A DNA stretch of 64,000 nt from Sodiomyces alkalinus F11 (Eukaryota > Ascomycota > Sordariomycetes > Glomerellales > Plectosphaerellaceae), in the NCBI RefSeq assembly GCF_003711515.1, contig NW_021167079.1:2335755-2399754 (forward strand). The letters run 5' to 3'. The notes beneath the pieces were generated by a model that was not told the DNA's origin, ran no database searches, and was given only the letters and a program-made list of their open reading frames with translations. Shown piece by piece: positions 34,205 to 47,783 of the stretch (its first letter is position 1; each line of letters opens with the position of its first letter). The position numbers and the translations under genes are program-made.

Positions 34205-34784
34205 ATGGCGCCCTCTAACCTCCCCGCCATCTTCAATGCCACCTCCCAGGACATTGAGATGCTGCTTGCAGCTCAATGCCACCTGGGCAGCAAGAACCTC
34301 CAGCTTCACATGGAGCCTTACCTCTGGAAGACTCGCGCTGATGGTGTGAACATCATCAACGTCGGAAAGACCTGGTATGTGTTTTCCGGTTGGAATCAGC
34401 CCCAGCTCCTTTGCATCGACGAGCCGCCAAGAAACGGCTTCAAAAAATAAGTGAAGGAGAGCATTCGCTGATTACCCCCCACCAGGGAGAAGATTGTTCT
34501 CGCCGCTCGCATTATCGCCGCCGTCGACAACCCCGCCGACATTTGCGTCATCTCCGCCCGTCCCTACGGCCAGCGTGCCGTCCTCAAGTTCGCCGCGCAC
34601 ACTGGTGCCGTCGCCATCGCCGGTCGCTTCACCCCCGGTTCGTTCACCAACTACATTACCCGCTCGTTCAAGGAGCCTCGCCTCATCATCGTCACCGACC
34701 CCCGCACCGATGCCCAGTCCATCCTCGAGGCCAGCTACGTCAACATCCCCGTCATTGCTCTCTGCGACACCGACTCGCCCACCG

Positions 34785-34819
<35 letters not shown>

Positions 34820-35348
34820 GGTCGCCATGCCATCGGTCTCGTCTGGTGGATGCTTGCCCGCGAGGTCCTCCGCCTCCGTGGCACCATCTTCAGCCGTGAC
34901 ACTCCTTGGGACGTCATGACTGATCTGTACTTCTGTATGTTCTTCTTTTCTCTCTCTCTCTCTTTCACCACCCTCTCTCAGCATTCGACTTGGCCCTCCA
35001 AAAAAAAACCCCCCGCTTCGGATGGCAAACAAGGGAGCGTGTTATGTATAAGGCTAACCTCATTTCCACACAGACCGCGACCCCGAGGCCGAGGCCGAGG
35101 ACAAGGTCGAGGAGGAGAAGCTCCCCGGCGTCGAGGAAGAGGGTGTCGTCGCCATCGAGTCCGGCTTCCCCGCTGCCGGCGGCGATGAGTGGAACGCCGC
35201 TCCCGCTGGCTTCACTGGTGCCGGCGGCAACTGGGATGGCACTGGCGATGAGTGGGCTGCCAGCAGCGCCGCGCCCGCTGCCGCGGCCGCTCCTGCCACC
35301 GGTGGCGAGTGGGGCGGTGAGGCCACCAAGGAGGGCGGCCAGTGGTAG
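34205..35348 (+). CDS. RPS0: 40S ribosomal protein S0 (uS2)
   Basis: RPS0/RPSA is a small-subunit protein needed for 40S maturation. Three exons (34205-34374, 34486-34934, 35074-35348) give 297 aa. Exon 1 starts [20 protein letters not shown] and ends NVGKTW. Exon 2 covers [20 protein letters not shown], then [20 protein letters not shown] and [20 protein letters not shown]. Exon 3 encodes the acidic tail with Gly-Gly-Glu-Trp repeats, ending GGQW. Introns are 111 and 139 nt with canonical GTATGT donors and CAG acceptors. Codon use is strongly biased to C-ending codons, as expected for a highly expressed gene. I looked for a snoRNA in the introns and found no convincing box C/D or H/ACA set. 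Confidence 0.97.
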
Positions 35349-36938
35349 GGTGCTGGTGCTCAGTCCGTTGGCGAACCCGCTACCACCGTTCTCGAAGCGG
35401 GGAGTTTTGAGGAGACTGCCTGGTAGACGACAACACGACGAACAAACGACGGTTGTTTCGTTACCATCATTGCCTCGTTCATCGCAACGCACTCGACTTG
35501 GAAGTCTATCGTCATATCTGTTCGCTATGCCAGCAAAGGCATGGCCTTCTTGTGAAGAAGGGGGGAAACAAAAAAGGTGGAAGGTTCTCCTAGGGTAAAC
35601 TTGGGCGCACTAATGAGGGAAAGATACTCACAACTGGTTTTTTTTCGGTGATGTCGGTAGATTTGTTCTTTTTCAGATATAAGTCTGGCGTCCATGCACC
35701 AAGCAGCCGGGGAGAGGGAAAGCCCTGTGTGTCCAAAGGGGTGGACTTAACCGTTATCCCACCCTCGGGGAATCTCAGCTTCTTGTCTTACGATTTGATT
35801 TTCGCGACGCCGAGCCTCTTTGACTGTGATTGTCCAATGGCCCTTGGGAACTTGCAAAGACACAGCACCCTGCCATGACAACTCTCTCTCTCGGTTTTTG
35901 TCCTTATTGATCTGCTGCCCTAACATGTCGCGATGGAATGAGAGACTGTCTCTACCCTTCCATATCCCCAAGGCGGAATCATCTCAGGTGCAAAGAGCAC
36001 TGACTGATGTATTGCGCAACACCACTAGGAAAGGCAAGGAACATAGGATGGACGGTAGTTGTTGCGTCTTATTCTTCTTCTCTACTTCTAAACATGCAAT
36101 AACAACATGGGTATGGGTATCGATCGTATTCCACGTCCGCCTCTTCTCGTCTTATTCCTATCCCGGCCTCGCCTCCTGTCGCCTCCTGGGACTAGACCTT
36201 CTCATTGTCCCCCTTGTCCCCCTTACCTCCCCTGCCGCCCTGAAACTGGGAAGGAAATGATCACGAAAGCCATTCGCTCGCTTGACAAAAGGGATAATGT
36301 AAAGAAGAGCAAAAAGAGAAGAAAAGGATAAAAAAATTGTAGTAACGGCATGGGTATCTTACTCGGATAGAGAAGTCCATGCATCCATCCCCCCCAAAAC
36401 CCCGAGACAAGATGAAGGACAAGTGCCAGTAGTGTTAACTTCCTTTCATCGAGACAAGTAACGCCGATTATAGGAGTACGTTATGTAAAATATAAAATAA
36501 ACGACATCGACATGGCTGACGGGGCGAGACTTTCTCAAAAGACCGTCAGATGGTATGATGTATGAGAGTCGTGACTCGTTTGATGCCAAGCGGCTGTATC
36601 ATCTTCCACGGTTTTGCAATAAAACTCGTGGCTGGTGTCCGAGGCCGTGAATATGTCTGCAGTGTGTCGGACCCGACACTTTGTTCAGTTGATCAGGAAA
36701 CGTACGACGGTGTACAAGGGTCGGGTGTAGGCGAAATGGCGGTCCACCTCAGCATAATGTACAAAATAGGGGGGTGGGTATCTCTGTAGTCGGTCGAAAT
36801 TGAGTATGCAAGGTACCTTAGCCAGGCCTGGTCTGATCTTCGTCTGGCCAACGGAGAGAATGGCGAGGAGGGCGAAATGAAACGAGCGGTGCAGTTTGAA
36901 AACACACCTTCGTCATTGGAAACGCGCTGACCGGGCTT
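35349..36938. other. convergent intergenic region between RPS0 and LTE1
   Basis: A 1.6-kb spacer between two 3' ends. Short open frames (for example 35820-36260) lack coding bias. AT-rich tracts with ATAAAATAAAC near 36490 may relate to polyadenylation. I see no RNA gene or repeat. Confidence 0.45.
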
Positions 36939-39900
36939 TCATTCCAGACTCTCGGAACGACTCCTGATCTCGTCATCAGACAAGGCGCTCATCCAAAGAC
37001 ACCGCTCCGTGATGCCCTCGACAGGTTGGAACTGATACAGGGTGCTAGCCTCCAGCAACCGGAGGAGCGTCTTGACAATACAGGCCGCGTAACGGCACCG
37101 CTCAAAGTTGACGAGGGGAGCCGTAGTCGGAGAGCTGGCAATCTCCGACGGACGTTGGGCATTGAAAAGGAGATCATGGGTATAGATGCCCACGAAGGGG
37201 ATACAGCCCAAGTCTGAACCACCCTCCATCTCGGCGCGGAGGTTGTAGAAGTTGCGCATCGGTGACACGAGGGTCTCCAGCTCGCTCAGAGTCTTGAGGT
37301 CGTGCGTCGGCACCATCTCCCAAGTCTTGGTCAGGCGAGCGATCTCCTGGCTCGTCAGCGCAATCGTTATCTGACTCATCGTCGCAAAGTTGCGGTGTCG
37401 CCGACAGTGAGCCGCGACGTGGATGAACTTGATGATGCATCCGGCACGCTCCTCTAGGTTCTGAGTGAGGACGATCTCGCTGCATGCCCATTTGACCATG
37501 ATATTGAACCGGGCGATCACAACCTCGACACCATGCGCGTCGGTGTTGCGCAAGAAGTCGACCCAAGACCGTGAATCGTTACTTGCTGCGTTCTTCCAGT
37601 TCATCTCAATCAGTTCCCTCCAGTCGATCTCGTTTAACGCATCTTTTTCAATGAGAGTGAACTGCTCTGCAAGCACTTCCGACTCGAAGGCGAGGATGAA
37701 AGGCAGGTGAACCGAGTACTTCTTTGACCGCTCCCCGTCGCCCATCTGAGCATGGCCATGGCCGTCTTGCGCTTCGGGCCTCGCGTTGCTGGACTCCTTG
37801 GGGTGCTGGAGCGCCGTAGGTGTAGTGTCAGGGGTAAGGGTGAGCGGCTGCCGAACCTGGATTTGATGATCATAGAGCTGAGGAACGTTCGCAGTAGAGG
37901 GTGACATTTGAAGAGCTTGGATGAGTGTGATGGGAGGCGAAGGCGGCCTACTTTGACTAGTAAAATCATGAGTTTCGCCCAGTGGGCGAGATGGGAGTTT
38001 CCGCGCCACCGGGCTCCCAGCAGACGGAGCAAATACGTAACCTGCGCCTTCATCCTCTGTATCGTACGCATCCACGGACAACTCGGAAGACAAGTCGGTG
38101 CCGTCATCCCCACTATCGTCTTCCAAGAAGGAGGACTGTTGAGTTGCGCTTAGTGGGGGTTGGTAATCATGGTCCGGAGCCGCCTTCTCCATGCTCCTCG
38201 TCTTCAGGACGAATTCGTACGAAGGATGTTGAGAGTCGATGGGTAGAGAGGGGCGGGGTGTTGGGGCGGGTGAAAGGTCTTCAGATCCGAACAAGACAGA
38301 CTTATCCCGCCATTCGACCGTTGCCGTTTTACTCCGTCCGTCGTCGGTGAAGCCCCGTTCTAGAAGAGGAATGGACGAGTAGGAGACGCCCGAGTTATCT
38401 GACAAGAACGAGCGTGCTTCCGTATGTGGCCGTGCTCGCGGGACATGGAGAGCGTCAGTGTTGGCGAGGGACAGCGTACCATTGTGGCGTTCTTCGTGCT
38501 CATCAGGACGGCGATTATGGTGGTGGTGGTGGTGGATGACCGTGTCGTCTCCGTCGCCAACATGGAGATGACGATGCTGTTCCTTCACCCCACTCTCGGC
38601 TTCAGATCCCTCATCTTCATCGTCAGGAACCAACTCTTCCGGCCAGGCTTCGGGTGGGTTGGAGGGCACTATGGAGAGCTTGAAAGTCTTCTTCTCGTAC
38701 TTCCCTTCCAGCTTAGCTAGTGCGGATTCAACACCCCCGTCATCATCGTCGTCTGGAATTTGGGCAAGCTTCTGCGCTTCGGCCTCGAACGACGGAGGCA
38801 TAACCGGCTTGGACGAGTGCGTGCTGATTAATGATACCTTCCGCTTGCCGGGCTGCTCAGTCAACGCACCGAGCGAGAATGTCCCGCCATGATCTGGCGA
38901 GATCCCGCTGGAAGCCACGTCGACGAATCCGCTCGAGTCATGGTTGTGGCTCTGCAAATATGAACTTCGCAACGATTCCGAATACGTCGTCAACGACCCT
39001 GCCGACCGTGACCTAGACAGGGCTGGGGCATCAAGCTCTCCGACGTTGGTAGCAGCCCGTAGGTCGCCTCCAGGTCTGCGCCGCAATATCCGAAGAGGCT
39101 GCGGAACGGCGTCCCCGTGGTCGTCAAGGACCTCGTCAAAATCAGCGGCCGAGGTCGCGGAGTAGGTACCCGCATCGAAGCTCCTGATGGTGGATTGCCG
39201 AGTGACGCCGGTACGGATAGAGGCGACCCGTCGATGTAAAATCGAGTTGAGGGACAGCTCCGTCCTGCCAGACCTCTGCCGTCTATGGTAGCCCGCACCA
39301 AAGCTTGACAGGGGATGCCGGTTCTGGCTTTGACTTACGGGGCCCGTCGACGGCTGCGATGGTATGCTGGTCAACGGCCAGTGACCATCTTCAGAAGTAC
39401 GAGGGTTATAGCCATGCCCCAGGGTGGCCAGATCAGGGACGAACGGAGGAAGGTTATCGGATGATAAGGAGCGGCGAACCGCGCGTTGGGCCGGAACGGG
39501 ATGCAGTCGCTGCGGGGTGTCTTCCGAGTGATCGGGAGGCGTGTTTGGTGGGGTGGGATCTGCATTACTGGGTGGCACCATGCCGTCGCTCACGTCGCCC
39601 GTTGCGTGCGGGATCGATGAGCTGTGAGCCCCGTACAGGGAGCTGCTTGGTATGACGGGGAGCGGATAGGGGAGCCCAGGCGGAAAGGTGTCATCGACAA
39701 TAACAATGGACTTGCTCCCCGCCGTGATACCAGTGTCGCTCATAGGCCTCGTCTGAACGTCTTTCTTCGGACTCGAAAGAGGTGAGTTCGTATGTGCGTT
39801 TATATGGGCCTCCATACGTGCCTCCGTGAGGTCGAATGCGCCTTCAGGGATAGCACCGTGCAAGGGCAAGCCGCCGGGGAGATTGTCGAGTTGCGAGTCT

Positions 39901-42756
39901 CGTCTCTCGGACTCGGCAGCTACATCCTCTCGGATGGCCTTCTTAAAATCCTCGGCGATTTGAGCGCCAAGGAGGTCGATGCGAAGCGGCGGACAAACGT
40001 CAGTCTGACGAGGACGAGCTTGCGGCACAACGGCGGTTCCGGGGAGACGGTTCGTCGTGGCACCCTGAGGACCGAGGGCGGGCATGTTGATGATGTTGAT
40101 GAAGCTTCCTTGGGTCGGGGATACTCCTTGGCCTTTGGTGCTCAATGCTCTCCGGACGCTGCCGATCAATTTCCTCATCCCTTGGCCAGACATGGCCGAG
40201 CCCGTGCATTTCTCGGCGTGCTCCGTACGTGCTTCAAAGACTGTGGTCTGCCGTTGTCTGTGTCTGCCACCCTTGCCAAGAGGAATGATCTCGACAAACG
40301 GTTGCCCGGGAGGCAACAGATTGCCCCTGACCAGGCTGCCGGGAAAGGGAAATGACACAACGTGTTCCGTTTCCGTGTTCGAGCCCGATCTCTCTGGGCT
40401 CTTGTGCGTCTTCTCCCTCAGGGAATCACTTAGACTACCGGCTCTCTTATGGCTAGGGCTAGGTCGGGCACGTTTTCCGGTCAGAGCACGGGGGGTTGTC
40501 GCTACTGCTGGCGCGTTCGTTTGGACGCAATTGGAAGGGACAGGATGCGCAGCAAGTGGGTGGCCGGTTCCTAACGGTTCCGCCCTCGATGTCTTGCCAG
40601 GGAAGGAGCAGGACAATACATCCACACTCACGATGCTCGTGGGAGAGGTTTGGTGCCTCTCCAGCTCGTCGATTCGGCCTCGTTCCGGAGTAGTTGGCCG
40701 GTGCCCGGGGACTTTCGAGTCAGTTACCTGATTCGAATTACCAGCGCTCGCGTGGAAATTTGGCTCTGGCTGGGAAACCTGGTGGCTGGGAGCAAATAGA
40801 GCGGACAGGCGGACAGGCACGTCGGGTTTCTCCCAAAACGACGGGTCAAGGCTGGGGTTCCGATGGCCAACAATGCCCCCGGGTGCGATGGGGACGTCGG
40901 GACCTTGAGAGACGTTGAACTCGGGACCATCCCAGAACTGGGCACAGACTCGTCTCCAACATTTCTTGAGTTCGGCCAAGATCTTGAGCTGCCCTTTCCG
41001 GGCCTCGGCATTCTGAGACAGCTCGTCAACCAGATCATTGAGCAGGTTACAGAAGGACACCCTGAGAGCATAGTCGGTGACAAGGTCGTCCACAAAGTAA
41101 TTGAGGATCCAGTGACGGATGGCGACGAAAGTGCGCACCCTGACCACCAAGCCCACTTCATCGTCTCGGTCAAGCGCCCATCGCAGGCGCGCCATCAACA
41201 TCTTCACAAGACCCATCGGCTCCAGAAAACATCGATAGGTGAGGAAGAAATCCGAAATAAGCTCGTAGTCGAGGAAGCTCGGGGAGGTGATCTCGGCTAC
41301 CAGACGGGGCGGAGTGGCGGCTGTCACAGCGCCCGTAGGAGAATATCGAACGATGGTCTTGTCATCGCACGCCGGCTGGAAAGTGAGCGCATCGAACATG
41401 GCAGGCTCTACGACGAGATGCGTGGAAAAATATGTCGATCGGTATGGGGCTGCGAGTCGCGGCGACCGGCCAGGAGGAGACTTGGTCGCAGCAAAAGACG
41501 GTAGCCGAAATTGTGGAACGGTTATCGGGCTCGGCCTCTTGGACGACCGGGAGGTAGTATGAGGAGTCAGCTCGCCCTTGCGCGAACGCAAGAACGACAC
41601 GTTGCTCGATCTGGGAAACTCCTCGGTGGGCGCATGGCTAGATCCTCTGAAGACGGGCGTTCCCCTCAAGGTGAACCGCGGGTTACCAATGCGCCAACTC
41701 GGAATCTCAACATCCAAGAGAGGGCCCTTCTGCGGATCCATATCCTCCATAGTCTTTGGCCTTTGTTCCTCGCCTGGCCTAGAGATGACGACTTTAAGAC
41801 CTCCGGTGTCCGGATCCTCACGGGTCGTAGAATCAGAGAGGGCGCGTCTATGGCCGGTGGGTCGCCTGCCATGACCGGGGAAACGTGGCGGCGGCAGGAT
41901 GGTGGCAGGTGTCGAGGGTGCGGGCGACCACATACCGCTGGCGAAATCGTCGAGCTGTCCGTTTTGCAAGTTCATTTCGGCGAGGGTGCCGAGACGAGCT
42001 GTTGCAGGAGGTGTCATGGGGAAGACAAAATGTGGTTGCGGGGGTCTCTGGTGGGGTGGTCGAACAGAGGGTCTGAAAGCTGTCAGATTCTAGTTCAAAG
42101 TTGAGTAGCGTTGCGATCAGGGCAGTCTCAAGTTTGCGTTGGCAAAAGTTCGTGTCCCCTCCACCTTTTTTTCCCCCTCTTCATTTGGATTTTTGCTTGT
42201 TACGCAGGCTCGTCGTCATAACGGGAAGGTGTCCCGAGTTGAGCAGAAGGAAGGAGAAGGACAAAAAAAAAAAGGACCAACTTCCTCACCTCAAATATAT
42301 CCGTCCGTTGTTGCCTACGTTAGCAACAGTAAACTGTCGACCATCGCGGCCCCCCGAACCGCCGTCGGGCGTTATATCAGCCTTCTCACAGCTTCCATTC
42401 CCCCTCGTTCGCGCTGTCAGGTTCTTATCCTCTTGCGAACGTCGCTCCGTAACGGGAAGCAGGGGCTTCGCAGACGCCGTGTTGGCGGGGATACGAGTCT
42501 TGACGGGTCCTCGGACACTTCCTGGCATATCAGGTCCCTCCTTTCCACCCGAACCGACGGTTTTATGTGGTGAACCCCTCTTGAATCTCGCATCTCGTAG
42601 TATCTTTGCACGGGGACTTAATGAATGGTTGCTTGGTCGGGCCGCATCGCGCTGAGGGGAAAGATCGAGAGTGCTCAGACCAGTGGCGGTTGGTGAGGCT
42701 TTTGTGGGTGAGCCTGTGGCCTCTGTGCGCGATACGCGTGTGTGGTTCAGAGCCAT
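36939..42756 (-). CDS. LTE1: LTE1-type guanine nucleotide exchange factor (RasGEF)
   Basis: This large protein has the RasGEF_N plus C-terminal RasGEF layout of Lte1, the factor that promotes mitotic exit by acting on Tem1 signalling. Exons 42756-42290 and 42072-36939 give 1866 aa. The 217-nt intron joins FTVANVGNNGRIYLR to PSVRPPHQRPPQPHFVFP at phase 2. RasGEF_N lies at about residues 409-525 (SPSFLDYELISDFFLTYRCF, then RHWILNYFVDDL). A disordered middle of over 1000 residues is rich in Ser/Pro and has a His run (HHHHHHNRR). The catalytic domain is about 1630-1866 (LAEQFTLIEKDALNEIDWRE, then MSQITIALTSQEIARLTKTW and PFVGIYTHDLLF). It lacks the SH3 domain of Cdc25-type Ras GEFs. GEF activity on Tem1 is debated in yeast, so substrate specificity here is inferred. 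Confidence 0.92.
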
Positions 42757-45700
42757 GTTGAGCGGGCACGGCTCGCTACAAAGACTAATTTGCACGGGGA
42801 GGCAAAGTCAGCATGTCGTCGTCGTGTTTAAAGGAAGATGCTTCGATCCTCTCTTAATGCAATGACGTTGTAAAAAGCGGTTTGCGAGAAAGGGTTCGTT
42901 GGGTTAAGGTCGTGGTCATGTACGTTGCAGCGAAACATGTGGTCTGTGTTCCGGGCTCCCGATCGACACAACAGCTCTCATGGCACGTAGGATCCGCGGT
43001 CTGCAACGGAAGGGAACGGTGGGAGCGAAATGTGGGTTGGTTCGAAGGGATCACGTACGCTGGTCAGCGCCATGCAGGAGCGTGGGTTTGGTCGGTCGGT
43101 TGTCTGTCTGGTGGCTATGACTGTGTGAAGAGGAAGCTGCAAGTCGGAGAGGCGACAAAAGCGTAGAATCAGAAGAGAACCGAAACCATCTACGGTGGCG
43201 CGGAACGCGAAGGCGGCTGATTGCAAGCCGTGGCGAAGCTGAGGATCATTCGCCAAGGACAGCCGATGCGCGGCACGTTTGTTTCGTCTCGACAAATATT
43301 CTCCGACACTTGGGGGTTCCGATTCACTGACAATAGAACAGAGAATCGGGGGGAGAAAGGGATGAGCGAGGTCGAATCGAGGCAGGATACAGGCCGTGTG
43401 CTGACTCGGGAGTGTACGAAGTACAGAGGCGGATTGGGAGGTTAGTAATTACAGTACGAAGTATTGCAGCGCAGCGGTCGATTGGGTTGGGGGCGTGTCG
43501 GGTGGTCTGTGAGGAGAGCGGCGTCCTGTGGAAAGAGCGCAGAGGTAACCGAGCGAGTGACAGTCCATGGGGGGCCGGGATCATCGATGACAGAACGGGC
43601 TCTTGGGCTCTTGGCGTAGAAGACTTCATGTTGACAGGGTGCGGATACAACGTACGTTGTACCCAGGCGGCCGTCATTCAGGGTCAAAATGAGAAAAGGG
43701 GGGCAACGGTGCAAGTAACGACGAAGGTACTAGGTAAGGTATGTAATCCCATTGGGGGCGGTGGTCGGCGGTGGCCCCCTCATGCGAGGCAGCACCCAGA
43801 AGCCACCAATGAACCCCCCTGTGTAGGTACCTACCTAGGTACTCAGCATACCCTACATATTCCCCACTGACGCAGTTGCAACGCACAGTATCTTCGTGCT
43901 AGCAGTGACGCCTTAGTGCATAGTACCACGAACCTAAAGGTGGTCCGGGAGCAGGTTGTGTCTGCTGGAAAGTCGAGGAGATGTGACCAGCGAAAGTACC
44001 AGTACTTAGTACCACATGGCTCGACCTGACCATCACCGCGTGGACGTCTTACCCCTACGAAATTATACTGTTTTATGTGCCGTACGCACGAAGTACGGGC
44101 ATGGATACCTACTTTTTCGCCTGGATTTACGAATACATAGGTCCTACTAAGTAATAGCAGCAGGATACCTTGCCTGTGGTGATCTTTTGAAAAGGAATTG
44201 TATTCGTAATTCGTACGGGTGCCGAGGTTCCTCAACAGTGGTTTTATACAACGAAGTGCAATTCTTATGTTGCTGGTTCGTACTGACCGAGGTTTTACTT
44301 CAACCTTCGAACAGATCTGGCATCCCTTTTCTCTCTTCCCCCCTGCCAACGCGGAATTACGGATACAGCTCTATGCGATTTGACATCATCACCCAACTAA
44401 AATACGCTGTCGATCATTAATGCAGTAATTTCTAGAGCACCGTTCTGTCGGAAGATTATGGGTAGGCATCTCTAACTACCTAGGTAGGTAGGCACGAAGT
44501 AAGGCAGATAAAGTAGGCACGTTGTATTCTGAATTAGGTACCGCACTGTATCTGTCGACAGATGCCTGTCAATGCGTCCTGTCGATGCATATTTCTTTTT
44601 ATTAATCTGTACATACACTTTTACTGCGTAAGGTAGGTAACTCTCTCTCCTGTTTATCCTAATTTTTCATCGTCTTCTCATTCTCTTCTAAGCTTCTCGT
44701 CAGAAGTCGGCTGTACTTCGTAAGATGATTTGAGGACACCATTCTGTTATGTTGCCCCTGAACTTCATGCTGTCTTGCTCCCTTCGCCATGGATCATAAC
44801 ATTATGAAGTAGTGTACGAATGATTACTGGCCAGAGACGTTGTTGAAAAGACCGGCAAATACCGTCCCGTCCCATGATTTTGCCAATTAAGTTGCATGCA
44901 GGAGTGCTTGTGCATATAATTAGGTATCATGTGTATGTACAGGTACCTAAAGGTATGTCTGAGCCTAGGTACCTTAGGTTAGTGTCCTCCCTAACCATTT
45001 TGTACATCGCGATTGCATATTGGTGTCCTTTTGTGTCACAGTGATTCTCCAAGCTAAGGCTGCAAGACATCCACCATCGCATCCGAATTTTGCAATTAAA
45101 TCACTATACGAGACTATGTTTGAGAGCAAATGGGTACTACCCATTGCCCACATCACACGAGAATAAGCGCCATCTGAGGATTGCACGACCCCTCCCCTCA
45201 TAAGGGTTACATTTCCAGATGTCAAGCATTGCGCACACCGCCCTGTCCTATGGTATGGCATAATAGCTCTTGCGATAAGCATGAGATAATTCCACCGTCC
45301 CCAAGAAAAGGAAGAAGAGAAAACTCATAACAAGCAGAACTCGACCCACTGCCGGAAAGGGGGGAAAGGACGAAGGCGAGGAGGGGAGGAAAGGGGGGTT
45401 GCACCACATCGTACCGTACGAAGTGAATTGCCTCAGGCCCGCCCTTTTCCAAGGACAAGAAATACATTGCGCGAAATAGACGACTCTAGCCGCGCTGAAT
45501 CGGCGAATGCCGCTACTCATTTCATCAAGGCCTTACTTACTGGGGCGCCCGTACAGATGACTACCTAGGTACCTTACAACGTATTTTGCCCGTAAAACGG
45601 TGGGTCTTCCCAAGAATGATTAGTAACGCAAGTACCAACCTATTTTGTATGTAAGGTACCTTACCTTACACTTCAAGTACCTACCGAAATACACTGGTAT

Positions 45701-47783
45701 AGGAGTAGAGAGTTGATTAAAGGGCAAACACGAACTGCAGCACTAAACCACCACAACAACTATCACAACAACTACCACGACCCTACTTCCTTAGCACTTC
45801 CTCAGAACAGCCAGCACTGCCTCTATTCACTAAATATCACGTGTGAGGTCTGGATAGTTAAACGTGAGGTCTCTCCATAAAGCCCCTATTCCTTCCCTTC
45901 CCAGGCACGAACCGGTCCAGGGAACCCCTACGGCGTGAGGTGGTTAAGTTCGCCAGATTTCCATCCGTGACGATGTGGCTGGCCGCTAAGTTCCCAGCAG
46001 CCTGGGTCAAGACTTTTGGGCGAGAATTCCTACCCAGTCCGACCCTTCTCCACACTACTTCTTTTTGGCCAGGCGCGGCTTCAAACGACTGGCATGAGAG
46101 GTGTGGTCGGTCGTCTTCTAGAGCAAATGCTGTAGCACCAGAAATCAGAGCAACTTACGTTATACACCAAGGTTCAAACACTCGCTGCCCTCACAACAGC
46201 TATGGGATTTGCGTCATTGTGGGGGTTCAAAAAAAGGGGGTGAGGGGAGAAAATAAAGTAAAACAATAAGAAGAAAAGAGTGAGAAAGAAAAGAAATTAG
46301 TAAGGGGGACTTCGTTCAGCCTTTCGGTGTTAATGCCCAGTGACGCACTAACATCTCCATACTCAGGTACTTCGTGCGAACTCGTTCGTACGGCTGCAAT
46401 TCCCAGATATCTGGTTCGACTCTTTCCATCGGCCTGTCCAGATCAAGCAAGCCAACATATTCCACAGCCAACGCTCATCTTACTACAATGTACGAATAAA
46501 CTGGCTCATCCTAGACAAACAAGCCTGGGGTCCTTTGCTAGTCCCGAGTCAGATGATCACCTTTCCATGCTGGGCCGTGCAGGTTGTCTAGTGTCTAGTG
46601 TTGTTGGTTCTTGACTGTATGGAGAGTAATTATTACCCATCTGAGTCCCGGATCTTGTCCGGTTCTCCGGGGAGGGAACATACGGGATACCGCTACTCAT
46701 ACCGGTAGCTATATTACCAAGTGGGACCAAGTAAACACCTTGTAGGGATGAATTGTTCTTGATGTTGTCAGAGGACCCGGCAAAACATTTTGCTTTGCAC
46801 TATTAATTGTACCTATGGTTTGTTTCAGCTCTTTCTTCTTTGGGTTATACATTCCGAGCACGGGTAGCACGTACACGTACAAGGGAGAACGTGCATTACT
46901 CGTATTTACTCCGTAGTCCAAGACAATGCAAGCAATACGGGAAGATGGTCGGTCGAAGAAACAGCACATCCATCTCCTGTCATCGCCTCGGCCGTTATCT
47001 CTCGCCCCGGTCTCAGCGCCCCCTATTCAACCTTTCTAGCGATAATTACGAAGTAATGATGGTGTCGAAGGGAGACGGGAGCGCGTCTCGGGTAGCCTCT
47101 AATAATTCCCCTGCATCCGACGACGTCTAAGAATTTGGAGATCACTTATCGGACCTATAAACTGCTACCGTTGTTGACCGTGCCTGTTTCGGGCTGGACA
47201 GGGTTGACATGGATTTGTACCTCGTATTGTACGGAGTATCCGTACCTTAGGTAGGCAGCATACATAATTCACATTTTAAGACCCTGCTTGTTTGATCAGG
47301 TAATCCAAGCACCCATGTTAAGAAGTTTCCATCTTTTTGATGATTTGCTGACATACACATTAAGATTTTGCGGGGGGGCGACGACGCGTTAATTACAAGG
47401 TAGATAAAGCACAGTGCCTTTGGCTTAAGTGGTGGGTTAATACGGTAGGGTAACTACGTGGGGCTGATGCATCGATGCGACTCCAAAGGGAAATCGTTGT
47501 GATGTCAGACTACCGAATTGTTATAAATGGTATTTCCAACACCAACACCACTTATCTCAGGGCCGCTTCAATCAGCGGATTTTATGTGATGGACAACCCA
47601 GAGATTATAGTTGGAAAACGGATGGCTACATAGGATGACAACAACAACTTGGGCCCTTGCCCCAGCTTCAAAGGAGTTTCGTTCATGTCTATGTTCATCA
47701 CTGTATGTAGTCATATGCCCATCCCATGCGTCCTAAAGTGACCTGCGAATGCAGAACCCCCGAAACGGCCCGAGACAAACGAT
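42757..47783. other. 5-kb gene desert between LTE1 and SEC18
   Basis: No supported gene in 5 kb. The first 0.8 kb is probably the LTE1 promoter and leader. The rest is AT-rich with many GGTACC, CCTAGG and TACGAAGTA/TACTCCGTA motifs (43415, 43455, 44714, 46907, 47047, 47230). A GC-richer island at about 45858-46270 is open on the minus strand for 65 codons without an intact start context. It may be a fossil of a gene or transposon. No terminal repeats or transposase motifs were identified. Confidence 0.45.

Noticed and set aside
34375..35073. snoRNA inside RPS0 introns
   Set aside because: No paired C/D boxes (RTGATGA with CTGA) flanked by a terminal stem, and no H/ACA hairpin pair, could be found.
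45858..46055. 65-codon minus-strand frame in the gene desert
   Set aside because: Too short, no clear domain and no splice partners; kept only as a possible fossil in the findings.
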